Shown here: in pieces, positions 1 to 9,419 of the stretch
Position numbering within the stretch: the stretch's first letter is position 1
Layout: every line of letters begins with the position of its first letter
NCBI GenBank assembly: GCA_002914805.1
Contig: JXTB01000092.1
Span: forward strand, 518,505 to 582,504
DNA length: 64,000 bases
Direction: 5' to 3'
Source: Parasponia andersonii
Lineage: Eukaryota > Streptophyta > Magnoliopsida > Rosales > Cannabaceae
Program-made: the position numbers and the translations under genes
Notes under the pieces: model-generated
Database searches by the model: none
The model's input: only the letters and a program-made list of their open reading frames with translations
What the model was told of the DNA's origin: nothing

Positions 1-133
1 ATGAAACTCTGCAAGGATTTTCGGTTTCGGAGTTGATATCCTGAAGCATCTTTCTGTCGTAAATACGACACCACATGTATCCATTCTGGCACTAAACGAC
101 ATGAAAAAGAAATCTCTTTCAGTCTAGCTCAAG

Positions 134-142
134 CATAAATAG
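134..142 (+). promoter_or_regulatory. TATA-like box of the first invertase-inhibitor gene
   Basis: An AT-rich cataaatag motif lies about 70 bp upstream of the ATG at 210, a plausible TATA position for a short 5' leader. Inferred from spacing only. Confidence 0.4.
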
Positions 143-209
143 TGTCAATATCTCACCTTCATAAGCATCAATACCAAAGACTTCTACTATACCCTTCTCT
201 CCTCCCAAG

Positions 210-761
210 ATGAAGAAGAGCTTGAAATACTTGTCACTCACATTTCTTGTGTCTTTTTACTCAGTCTCACTCCTAGCAGAACTAAGCCAATGCAGGGTTT
301 TATCAGTGAACCTTGATCTAATCCAAAAAACATGCAAACAGACACCGAACTACGACCTCTGCGTCTCATCTCTTCAATCCGATCCTCGAAGCTCCAACGC
401 CGATGTCCGAGGGCTGACCCTCATAATGGTTGATGTTCTTACAGCCAAGGCAAGGGAGACGCTGAACCACATCCACGAGCTGCTTGAGCAGAGTCCAAAA
501 CCTGATCAGAAGCAGCCACTGAGTTGCTGTAATAACTATTATGAGGCCATTTTAGAGGGTGATGTACCAGAAGCCATTGAAGCTTTGACGAAAGGTAACT
601 ACAAATTTGCTGAACAAGGGAGTGATGATGCTGCCATTGAGGCTGAGTTGTGTGAGAAGAAGTTCACCTCAGGCACTTCTTCTCTGACTGATATGAACAA
701 AGTTGTACATGATGTGGCAGCTGTGACTGCAGCCATGACTAGGATATTGCTAAGCAGTTGA
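210..761 (+). CDS. Cell-wall/vacuolar invertase inhibitor (C/VIF1-like, PMEI-domain family)
   Basis: Single-exon gene of 183 aa. Residues 1 to about 25 form a hydrophobic signal peptide, so the product enters the secretory pathway. The mature part matches the plant invertase/pectin methylesterase inhibitor fold, a four-helix bundle with two conserved disulfides. The N-terminal pair is C42 and C51 in TCKQTPNYDLC; the second pair is C106 or C107 with C148. The segments LIMVD and PEAIEALTKG.YKFAEQG are typical of tobacco CIF and Arabidopsis C/VIF1, so I favour inhibition of acid invertase (beta-fructofuranosidase) over pectin methylesterase. That choice rests on remembered family sequences, and the two activities cannot be separated reliably by sequence. 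Oddity: the third cysteine is doubled (C106-C107), unlike the paralogue at 3434. Intronless structure is usual for the family. Confidence 0.9.
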   Translation: MKKSLKYLSLTFLVSFYSVSLLAELSQCRVLSVNLDLIQKTCKQTPNYDLCVSSLQSDPRSSNADVRGLTLIMVDVLTAKARETLNHIHELLEQSPKPDQKQPLSCCNNYYEAILEGDVPEAIEALTKGNYKFAEQGSDDAAIEAELCEKKFTSGTSSLTDMNKVVHDVAAVTAAMTRILLSS

Positions 762-2160
762 TTTGTCATTTTTGATATTCTGTTTTTTCATGGCTGTCAT
801 GTAATTATTTTCTTCTTTAATAGAATCAATAAAAGTGACCTTCCTTTTAAGCGTTTTGGTGTCATAAAGTAGATATACGTTATATACTTAATCATCCATA
901 CGATCACCTTTTTCATGCAACAAGTCTTCTCAAGAAAATTTACTGGGCTAGTAAAGTGTAAATGTGTTAGAACTATGCATAATTATGTTGATTGATAAGA
1001 AATTATCATCGGGTTGATTATGGATTATAAAATTTAATTAGCAACTGGGAATTTTCTATGGATTCTCCGCTGAAATCCTTAATCATGGTCCTCTAAACGA
1101 CAAGAATATGGGATCTGCATCGTTAAAACGACAAAATATGGAAAGCGACATCTTTTTAAATGAACGATATCGTATTGCTTCAAAAGTCATTGAAGGCAGC
1201 ATCTAGTTTAGAATAGAATAAAACGACAAAACGACAAAGATCGTAGAAAACCGACGACATCTAACAAAAGCGACAAGTTTATACAAACGACAGCGTCATT
1301 GAAAAATGAGAATTGAGACATGCTTTGAGAAAAACAATAGGTTTAATATTTGGACCATATAAAAACGAAAAAAACTTCAAAAACGAGAACGGGACATCTT
1401 ATGTAAAAGACAAAATCCGTCTACTTCACCTATTCTATTAATTGGAACGATGGTATTTGTATTTTGTTTCAAATTCAAAATTTTTTTGTTCGAATCATCT
1501 TTTAAAATGTATATTTATTTTAATAATTTTTTTTTATTCAGTTCATCAGTCACATTAACTATTAATATAAATTTTTTGTATCTTGAAATAAAAACAGAAC
1601 TTAGAAAGTATTTTTTATTATTCTGTTCAAATATCTCATATTCTAATTACAACTCATTTTTTTTATTTCACTTCAAATATTTTATATTTTAATTAGAACT
1701 CATTCAATAATTTTTATTTAAATACACTCGTTCAAATCCATTCAAACGATAAATTAATCAAATGGGCAAATATCTTCACGGAGAAAACAAAATTTGCAGG
1801 GATGGGGAAATAAGACATGAACTGAATAAATGACATCATATTAATTAAGGACTATATGCTACGTGTTTAATAACATCATCTAAATGTCAGACAACGACCG
1901 CTTCACAATCGTTGAGTGTTAGATTATAAAAATAGAAATAAAAGGTGCTATTAGAAAGTTTTGGTAGATGGAATTGGCATTCGAACTTATTTCTTAGACA
2001 ATACCTTTCTTTTTTTTTTTTTCTCAAAAATTACTATTATTTGTGATATGTAACATAAATTTAGGACCTTCAGCATAATATTACGCCCCGCTCATTTGGT
2101 TCCCAAAATTCAAATATTATTGCTCATGGCTCTAAGGTCTTCTATATCTGCTCACCCAAA
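762..2160. other. Intergenic; AT-rich with a CGACA-motif cluster
   Basis: The 3' UTR of the first inhibitor gene, with an aataaa signal near 826-832, is followed by AT-rich DNA with no credible coding sequence. About 1080-1420 carries many copies of a short CGACA-containing motif (see findings). The 80-aa frame near 1450-1692 is low-complexity Phe/Tyr/Asn-rich and is not supported as a gene. Confidence 0.6.
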
Positions 2161-2165
2161 AAAAT

Positions 2166-2727
2166 TAAGGAAAACTCTAGAACGTAGTGGACACTTCTAG
2201 AATGATCAAGAGAAGTCTTGCCCATACTAGAAGATTCTAATTAACACTTCTAAGTCCTAGAATGTTCTAGACAAAGCCAGATGGTGCTAGATGAGTTGGA
2301 TGGTCTTAGAAGCTCCTACAATGACTTAGAAGAGCTAAGATGGTGAGTGAACCTCTATAAGGATCTAGACTATGTTTGTTATAGAATTCTCTATGTAAAT
2401 ATCTTTGTAGATATTGTAACTTTATTTGAGAATATTCTAGACCCTATGTAAGATCACGCCACTTGACACGATCATAACCTTTGGTTGGTTTAGACTTTGC
2501 TTATATAAAAGACTCCTTAGGTTCATTTGTACACAAGTCCCATTTGTGAGAGTTCTAAGCATTCTAAGAGTAATACAAATCTATTATTCACTCAAACTCT
2601 CTTATCCTTACCACTTTATCTCAAAGCTTACTCTAAGTCCCTTTCTTGAGTGTTGAAGAGACTAACTTAGTGCAATAAACTGTATTAAATGTCGCACGAT
2701 TGCCTAGTTTAAAGCTAAAGTCGTGAC
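2166..2727 (+). mobile_element. Putative LTR fragment (solo LTR-like)
   Basis: The stretch has LTR-like architecture: a TATA-like tatataaaag near 2502, then a leader-like CA-rich segment with many short repeats and an agtaatacaa tract, with no coding capacity. Its first half holds repeated TTCTAGAA/GAAnnTTC palindromes. I could not find a matching second LTR, internal region or clear target duplication. Calling it a fossil LTR is an inference from composition. Confidence 0.35.
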
Positions 2728-3343
2728 AATAAGCTAACGAATCGTATAGTCAAAAATAAATAAACTCAACAAAAAAAACAAAAACACTAATCCTAATGAA
2801 AAGTCACCACTGGTTAGATTAATTGAATGTACTTTGAGAACACAAGTTCCACTCGGGGCTTCCAAGTGACTAAGAGCAAAACACCAAAAAATATATATAT
2901 ATATATTTAAAAATAAACTCTTCCGTATGGGTTCTCGAAGAGTCCATTTTGTCATTTTTCTTATAAATAGGTCAAATGACAACAATGGCTTGCTTACACA
3001 GTCCGGACACAGAGGTTTTTCCTTTAGTATTCAAGCTTTATTTTGTTAGTACCTGGTTTTTTCTTGCCTTTGTTGTTTTGCTTTGCTGTCTTTTCCTTAG
3101 GGCCAAAAATCAAAGAAAATTCACTTAACCATATCTTTTTTTTATTATATTCTTCACATGACTTAGGAGAGCCATATTGTTAGCAATTTTCCAGACCAAG
3201 AACACCCAAAAAGTTGATAGTAAATGACAACAATATACAACCATATACAAACATGTGATCCCAGTGATTTGACCTGAATCCTACAATCAATCATACCCAG
3301 AAAATTTTAATTTATTTTTCTCAGCTACAGATAATCCAACTCC

Positions 3344-3351
3344 TCTATATA
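3344..3351 (+). promoter_or_regulatory. TATA box of the second invertase-inhibitor gene
   Basis: The motif ctatatag sits 83-90 bp upstream of the ATG at 3434, the usual distance for a plant TATA box with a short leader. Confidence 0.6.
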
Positions 3352-3433
3352 GCCAAGCCAAAACACCTTAGAAATCAGCATAATAACACTTAGCTTTCTC
3401 TTCCCAAGCACCTCAAATCCTAGAAAAAGAAAA

Positions 3434-3988
3434 ATGAAGAACTCAATCTCTCTACCTTATATCTTTCTTTTCCACATTACCCTCTTCAATTTACTCCAAT
3501 CCCATTACTGCTATGTTCTTCCTTTGGATGAAGGCAGTGATTTGATCCAACAAACCTGCAAACAAACACCCCATTATGATCTCTGTGTCTCTTCTCTTGA
3601 ATCAAACCCAGAGAGCTCTGGTTCTGATCTAAAAGGACTTGCCCACATAATGGTTGATATTGTTCTCTCAAAAGCAACTGACACTTTGGGTTTCATTGGA
3701 ACCCTGCTTAAGAAAGAACCAGACCCACAATTAGAGAAAGCTTTGGCTTACTGTGCTGAGCTCTATATTCCAGTTGTGAAATATAGTCTTCCTCAAGCCA
3801 TTGATGCTTTGACTGGAGGTTTCTTTGGGTTCGCCTTCTATGGAATATCAGATGCCACCAAGCAGACCGAGGCCTGCGAGAAGAACTTCTCTGGTTCAAA
3901 CAAGTCTCCTCTGGCAGAGAGGAACAGTCTCCTGCATGACCTTTCAGAAGTGGCTGCAGCCATTACTAATATTTTGCTTAAAGGCTGA
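3434..3988 (+). CDS. Invertase inhibitor-like protein (PMEI-domain family), tandem paralogue
   Basis: Single-exon gene of 184 aa with an N-terminal signal peptide (hydrophobic to about residue 27). The cysteine spacing equals that of the upstream paralogue: C42 and C51 in TCKQTPHYDLC, then C107 and C148. It shares the LIQxTCKQTPxYDLCVSSL block, the HIMVD helix and the QAIDALTGG/FGFA segment. Same strand and about 2.7 kb downstream, so the pair is a tandem duplication. By eye about half the residues match the first copy, so the duplication is old. Likely secreted to apoplast or vacuole and likely an acid-invertase inhibitor; a pectin methylesterase target cannot be excluded. Confidence 0.88.
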   Translation: MKNSISLPYIFLFHITLFNLLQSHYCYVLPLDEGSDLIQQTCKQTPHYDLCVSSLESNPESSGSDLKGLAHIMVDIVLSKATDTLGFIGTLLKKEPDPQLEKALAYCAELYIPVVKYSLPQAIDALTGGFFGFAFYGISDATKQTEACEKNFSGSNKSPLAERNSLLHDLSEVAAAITNILLKG

Positions 3989-4006
3989 TTCTTTTCTTCT
4001 TCTATA

Positions 4007-4045
<39 letters not shown>

Positions 4046-5113
4046 TGGTGAATGTGGTTTGTTTTTGCTTCTTTCTTCTTGTTTTTATGATTTTCTTGAT
4101 TGGTTTCAGCCATGTATTATTGGAGTCTCTGTTGCTTTCTAGGCTTTGACAAAAGAGCAACTTTCTAACTGTTGTGGAATGTGAGGTTGAGTTGGACCAA
4201 TCTGGTGGTGTCCTCCCTAGTCCACAAGCTTTCTAAGTGGACAACAGGTTACCAATTCTCTGAATTGTTCTTTTTCTTTTTTGCCTTTAAAATATCTAGA
4301 CAATATTAAAAATGGAGACTGCTTAAACCATATTGAAAGGGAAGGCTCAAGAAGCTCATGTGCAGATGTAAACCAGTGTTTTGGCAAAACCATCTGCAAT
4401 TATATTTTCCTATCCTATAGATGGAGACCATCGCATGTTATGGTTAGGCTCTAGACATGTGCATTCAAGAGTCTCAGCTGACACTCCAGAAAAAAAATTC
4501 CTACAAAATCCACGATCTATCTTCACTTAAGCAATCTTGAAGACACAGAAGGATCTACTAGTAATAATTCCTCAATAATTCAGTTGGTGATTTCTCAAGT
4601 TGAGTAGATAACTTTGACACTGTCATCATTGTTTATTTGAGCTGTGAACGCATTTGCAATTTTACGGTACACCAAACACATTTTTTGAGTAATAACCTTT
4701 CACAAATCAGTAAAAAACGAAGGCAGCTGGGTGATATGCTACTTTCAAAATCCGAATGATACAAATTTCTCTAGACACTCGAGATTTTATGAAGTGCTCT
4801 ACACGGGAAGGGTAGTTAATCCATCAAGTTATTTGACCCGGTTAAAAGCTTAGAGTGCAACTTATCGTTATGTATTTAGCACCAAAAACCAGGTCAAGTG
4901 AAATTCATGAGTGGAAATCTAACTCGCCCAAATTTTGATTTATATACAGAGAGGGGAAAAATGAACCCATTGAATCCAGCTTCACAAGGCTGTGTACAAA
5001 AAGAGGTGCAAGCATAGACAGCTTGCATTAGAACTTCAAGGGTGTCTTGGAAACGTTCAAACTTGGCAATAAACCTCTCATTTACAATGAAAAAAATAAA
5101 TAAATATTACGCC
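3989..5113. other. 3' UTR and intergenic DNA; (CT)n tract
   Basis: The 3' UTR of the second inhibitor contains a (CT)n microsatellite at about 4011-4039. The rest up to the unknown membrane-protein gene holds the presumed 3' UTR of that minus-strand gene; no further coding sequence is supported. Confidence 0.55.
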
Positions 5114-6347
5114 TCATCCTGCATATCTTCTCAGCTTCTCCGAAGGGTCTGAACCAGCTACTTGCTCTACCATACTGCAAAACAACACCCAAAATGAATA
5201 CATTTACTAGCAGCCGCCAAAGAGCATTATTTCCCAGTCATGAAATGATTATCGTGAACACATCAATGAATCTCATAGCAGCACATAAAAAGAATTGGTA
5301 GAGAATCGTATTGACTTACTTGGGAGACTCGGAACCAGATCCATTAGGGATAGTTGCTGATGGAATAGGATAGAACTGAACTGAGATCAAGCCACCTTCT
5401 GTTCCACCTGCCGACATGGAAGGTCCTCGGAAACTTTCAGGGGAACTTCTAGATGATAAACCTGTAAAAGATGCCCACATCGTAAATTGATAGCAAGGAA
5501 GGCAAAAAAAAAGAAGATAGATCTACTAAAACTAAAGTTTAGTTCATAAACCAAAAATGACCACAGAATAAATTGCACAAGAACATATTAACAGGAAACC
5601 AAATGCAATTAAAAAATAATCTACTATAACTAAAGGCTAAAGCCAATAAACAGGTCAAGGGTTCTATCAACAAGAAACAAGCAGTTTATTTTGTTTGAAT
5701 GATCCAATTAGCTGGTTCGGCCATGTTTAGAAACCCGGAAAGATAAAAGAGACAAAGTTATTGCAAGTGCCCGTGTAATGAAAATAGGAAATATTACCGT
5801 GAAAGAGTATCACAAGACAGAAGAGAACGGTGAACACCATAGCAAAAAGGCTGCTGCTGGAAGAAGAATTCTTTGCAGCTTTCATCTTCTTTAAGGCTTT
5901 CATCCGTTCAACCCTAGCACGCTTCAGCATGGCAAGCTCAGAAATTTCCCTGATTAGCTTCTGGTCAGCTGCATCCAATGATGGGCCTCTAGGAGGTCTG
6001 GGAGGTTTCGGAGGTTTGTGATTGCTACTCTTTTTCCGTTTCTCCTTCACTGATGATGTCTTCTCTGCATGACCTGCAGTCTTCTCCTCTCCATCCAACA
6101 GCTTGTTCGTAATCACCTCGACATTCTCAGGAGAAACCCCATTGATATTAGATACATTCTCACAACCCACCCCATCTTCAGCCTTGATTAAGCCATTGAC
6201 AAAACCACCACAAAACTTAGCCACCAACGTCTTAGCCTGTCGTTTTGAACCCGAAGCAGGGTTCGTAGTTAACTCGTCTTCACTCGTTAGAACCCCACTT
6301 TCCAGATCAACTCCAAACCCGTTATCCCTAAAATCTGTATGTTCCAT
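5114..6347 (-). CDS. Unknown plant protein: proline-rich basic segment plus one membrane anchor
   Basis: Three coding exons on the minus strand: 6347-5798, 5461-5320 and 5174-5114, with canonical gt/ag borders that keep the frame. The product is 250 aa if translation starts at the Met of MEHTDF. An in-frame upstream Met at 6389 would add 14 residues, but MEHTDFRDNGFGVDLESG looks like the natural start. Order: acidic N-terminus, Lys/Pro-rich stretch (KPPKPPRPPRGPSLD), a conserved-looking helix (DQKLIREISELAMLKRARVERMKALKKM), a Ser run, one hydrophobic span of about 18 residues, then a Ser/Gly-rich tail ending EKLRRYAG. A 5' UTR exon ending at 7189 (donor AAG|gtattt) implies a leader intron. 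I recognise the layout as a plant transmembrane protein of unknown role and assign no function. Confidence 0.75.
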
Positions 6348-7188
6348 TAGATCCCAAAAACTCAATCTTACTATCAACCAGCTCCTCACACTTCAAATGA
6401 CCACAGACACAATATTTCCACCGAAAACACTAAAAGCTCAACCTTCGAAGTCAGCCCATAACACGGAATTACCCTTTTGCAATATATAATATGCGTTGCG
6501 GTGAAAAAATATCTCTCTTCATCAAGTGAAACAGCCCTTTTCAATTTAAGGTGCAATTTTAATTCTAAAACAACAGCAATCAATGAAATTATAAGTCGTT
6601 TTGCAAGTATGGCAGACTTTTCCCGTCAATAATCAACCATTAAACAATTCAAAGCACCTCCTATTTTCCTTCTCCCAGCCAATGAACAGAACCCTGAAAT
6701 TATTTTATACAAAATAAATAAATAAATAAATACAATTACAATATCACTTTTACAACAAAAATGCAAAACCATATGCAGTGTCCCTAAAACGCGTTAATTA
6801 ATTAATTTTTTTTTTAATAAAAAAACAAAACAAAGAATGCAGATTCAAGTTACCATAATGTATGAAATCACAAGTTAAAATCTAAAAAACCAAGCCAACC
6901 CCTTATGCCATATTCAACCAAAGTCGGTCATGCAATTAACAAAATGAATAATAATAAAAAAAATAACAAAAGGGCATTTAGGAGCAAGAAGCACAAATGA
7001 ATATACACTATACCCTTTATTGCAATCAAAGAGAAAAATGAAGAAAAACCAAAGGAAACCCAACTAAGAGGCTTTGAAATTCATCAACAGGAAAATAAAA
7101 TTATACCTAAAAAAAAAAAAAAAAGTTCCAAAACCCCCCAAAAGAAAATAAAAGAAAAGAAATAAAAAAATAAAAGAGAGGAAAATAC

Positions 7189-7290
7189 CTTTAGAAGAAA
7201 GCGAAGAAATACCAGATCCGATACAGACAGAAAACACAGCGAGGCCACCGTTGATATCGGAAATCTTATTTATCAATTTCAGATTTTAAT
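7189..7290 (-). other. Probable 5' UTR exon of the unknown membrane-protein gene
   Basis: A good donor (TCTAAAG|gtattt on the minus strand) ends here, preceded upstream by a GA-rich leader-like tract (about 7330-7350). It fits a non-coding first exon with a leader intron of roughly 0.75 kb; the acceptor near 6400-6430 is not certain. The 5' limit is approximate. Confidence 0.45.
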
Positions 7291-7351
7291 TTATAAATTT
7301 TATTTTTTATTTTTGAAAAAAAAAAAAAACAAAAAGAGAGAGAGAGATAAG

Positions 7352-8425
7352 GGGAGGGACACGACCGAACCAGGAGGAAACTACTGAATTCTTTTTCGTA
7401 TATTTTAAAATCTAAATATAATTAGTAACTAGCTCTCTCTCTCTCTCTACTTATTTATTTGTAAAATTAATTAGTTTATTAAATGTGCATTAGAAAAAAA
7501 AAAAAAAAAAAAAAAAAGAGAAGCTAAATATAGTATTTAAAGGTGTCTCGTAGCCAACGTCGCATAAATACAGCGGAATTTAGGAATCTGACGTTGTTTT
7601 GTGCACCGACACTCTTCTCATTTCGACACGTGTACTTATGACCCTTCCCGTTTTGTTTCTTACAAATATTTTGTCTCTTTTCTCTATCAACTAATTCTTT
7701 TCTTTTCTTTTTTTTTTTTATAATCTTTTTATCCTCTCAATAATTTTTTTTTTTTTAAAAAAACAACATTGTCCATAATTTAATTCTAGCTAAAGTTTAA
7801 AATACAGTACAATTTTTTTTATTAAGGTTTATTTTTGTGGAAATAGTGGGATTAAAACGGCCAATTTTGGACTTATCAACAAAACCATTTTTTTTGTTTG
7901 ATTTTATTTGACCATTTCTTTCTTTCTAGCAAAAAGTTGGCGTGGTCCTTAACGGGGCTAAGGCTAACATTTATTTCTGTGGTTCCCGAAATTCAATAGT
8001 GTGGTTGTATTATAAAAACTTATTATGAGACCAAATCGGATCAAATTTCTTTTAATAAGAGACAATTTTTTTTTTTTTATGTATAAAGCTATTCAAGGCA
8101 TTGAAAATATCAGATGAGTCTCATGGGAATTGTCAAGACAAAAGAAAAAGTTCCTGTCTAGCTGGAGGGGAATGGGAATAATGAATATACTGTCACTTCA
8201 TAGATTTGTAATATCAAAGAACTGTATTATCAATATTTTTTTTTTAAAAAAAAAAAAAAATGAGGGAAAGATATAGTAAGAGTGTGTAGGCCCAATCCAA
8301 AAAGCCTTGAAGATCTTAAAGATCATCTTTGAATTTAATAAAGGGGCCTCCAATGTTATGCAGGTCATCAGGCCCACATTTTGATATGTTATTTGACGCA
8401 AATAATTGAATTCTTGTTCCGTGGC
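7352..8425. other. Intergenic, AT-rich, no gene seen
   Basis: Contains (CT)n at about 7432-7450 and poly-A/poly-T runs. Nothing coding is supported. Confidence 0.55.
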
Positions 8426-8433
8426 TTTGGAGA
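8426..8433. repeat. Left 8-bp target-site duplication of the hAT-type element
   Basis: TTTGGAGA directly precedes the element end TAGGGTTGTTAA and is repeated exactly at 14136-14143. Eight bp is the size diagnostic of hAT transposons. Confidence 0.8.
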
Positions 8434-8934
8434 TAGGGTTGTTAATTTGACCCGCGCGGTCGGGTTCCTGTGGGGTTCCGCTCTCAATGGGCGGGTTCGG
8501 AGAGATTATTCAGGGACGGAGTTGGGGTCAGGACGAGGCTGGGAGGCATTCTCTGCTCCGAACTCGCTCTCATATATTTATTATATTATTTTTTAAAACA
8601 AATTATACATATATAAATATAATAAAAACGAAATTATATATATAAATATAACATAAATTATATTATGATATTTATGGTGTTTTTCTAGTTTTTAGGTTTG
8701 TGTTTTCTTTTTGTTGTTGGTGTTTTGTGTGTTTTTTATTCTAATAAGATTAGACTAGAGTTTTTATCTCTATAATATATATATATATATTAACTTTATG
8801 ATTTTTTTTAAATCACTTTATGATGTTGAATGAAGAGATAAATTGAAATTTTATCTTTAGGAGTAAGATATGACTAAGGTATATATTTTTTTTTAATTAT
8901 TATGTTTATCAGGCGGGGATTCCCCACCCCGCTT

Positions 8935-9405
8935 TGACCTCAAATATTTATCCGGCTAGTTAGCTTTTGTAATTATTTTGTACTTTGTCCCACATCGCTT
9001 GTGTAATTAATATTTGAGGTCTACAGTTGGTTATAAATAAAGTCTCTGTAATTGGTTTTTAATCATCTCAAAATTAGTTTCCCTATTGGTGAGGACCTTT
9101 ATTCCTAAAGACCTCTATAGTTTTGTTTTTTACCCTCTTTCCCATTTGTTTCTGGGTTTTTGCATTATAGTCCAGATTTTGTATTTCATCTTTTTGAAGT
9201 TAGTAAAGTAGTCAGCAACACCCCGAGATCATAGGTAATTTTCCGAACCTCGCTAAATTTTGTGTTTTCCTTTATTTTTGCATTTAGTATTTTCTGCACA
9301 TTTTCTGTTTTTGTTAATTTCAATAGTTAGTTAGTAGTTTATATTTAATATTGTCTTAGTATTAAATATAAGCATTTAGAGTAATTATGCTTCCACTGCA
9401 CAACA
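8935..9405 (+). repeat. 5' LTR of the copia element
   Basis: Matches 13548-14013 from tagcttttgtaatt to ctgcacaaca. The first ~20 bp do not align well with the 3' LTR, so the left edge is approximate. Confidence 0.85.
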
Positions 9406-9407
9406 AA

Positions 9408-9419
9408 TGGTATCAGAGC
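9408..9419 (+). other. Primer-binding site (initiator tRNA-Met)
   Basis: TGGTATCAGAGC, two bases after the end of the 5' LTR, complements the 3' end of plant initiator tRNA-Met, the usual copia primer. Confidence 0.9.

Noticed and set aside
1450-1692. 80-aa Phe/Tyr/Asn-rich frame
   Set aside because: Low-complexity product of AT-rich DNA with no motif, signal or homology.
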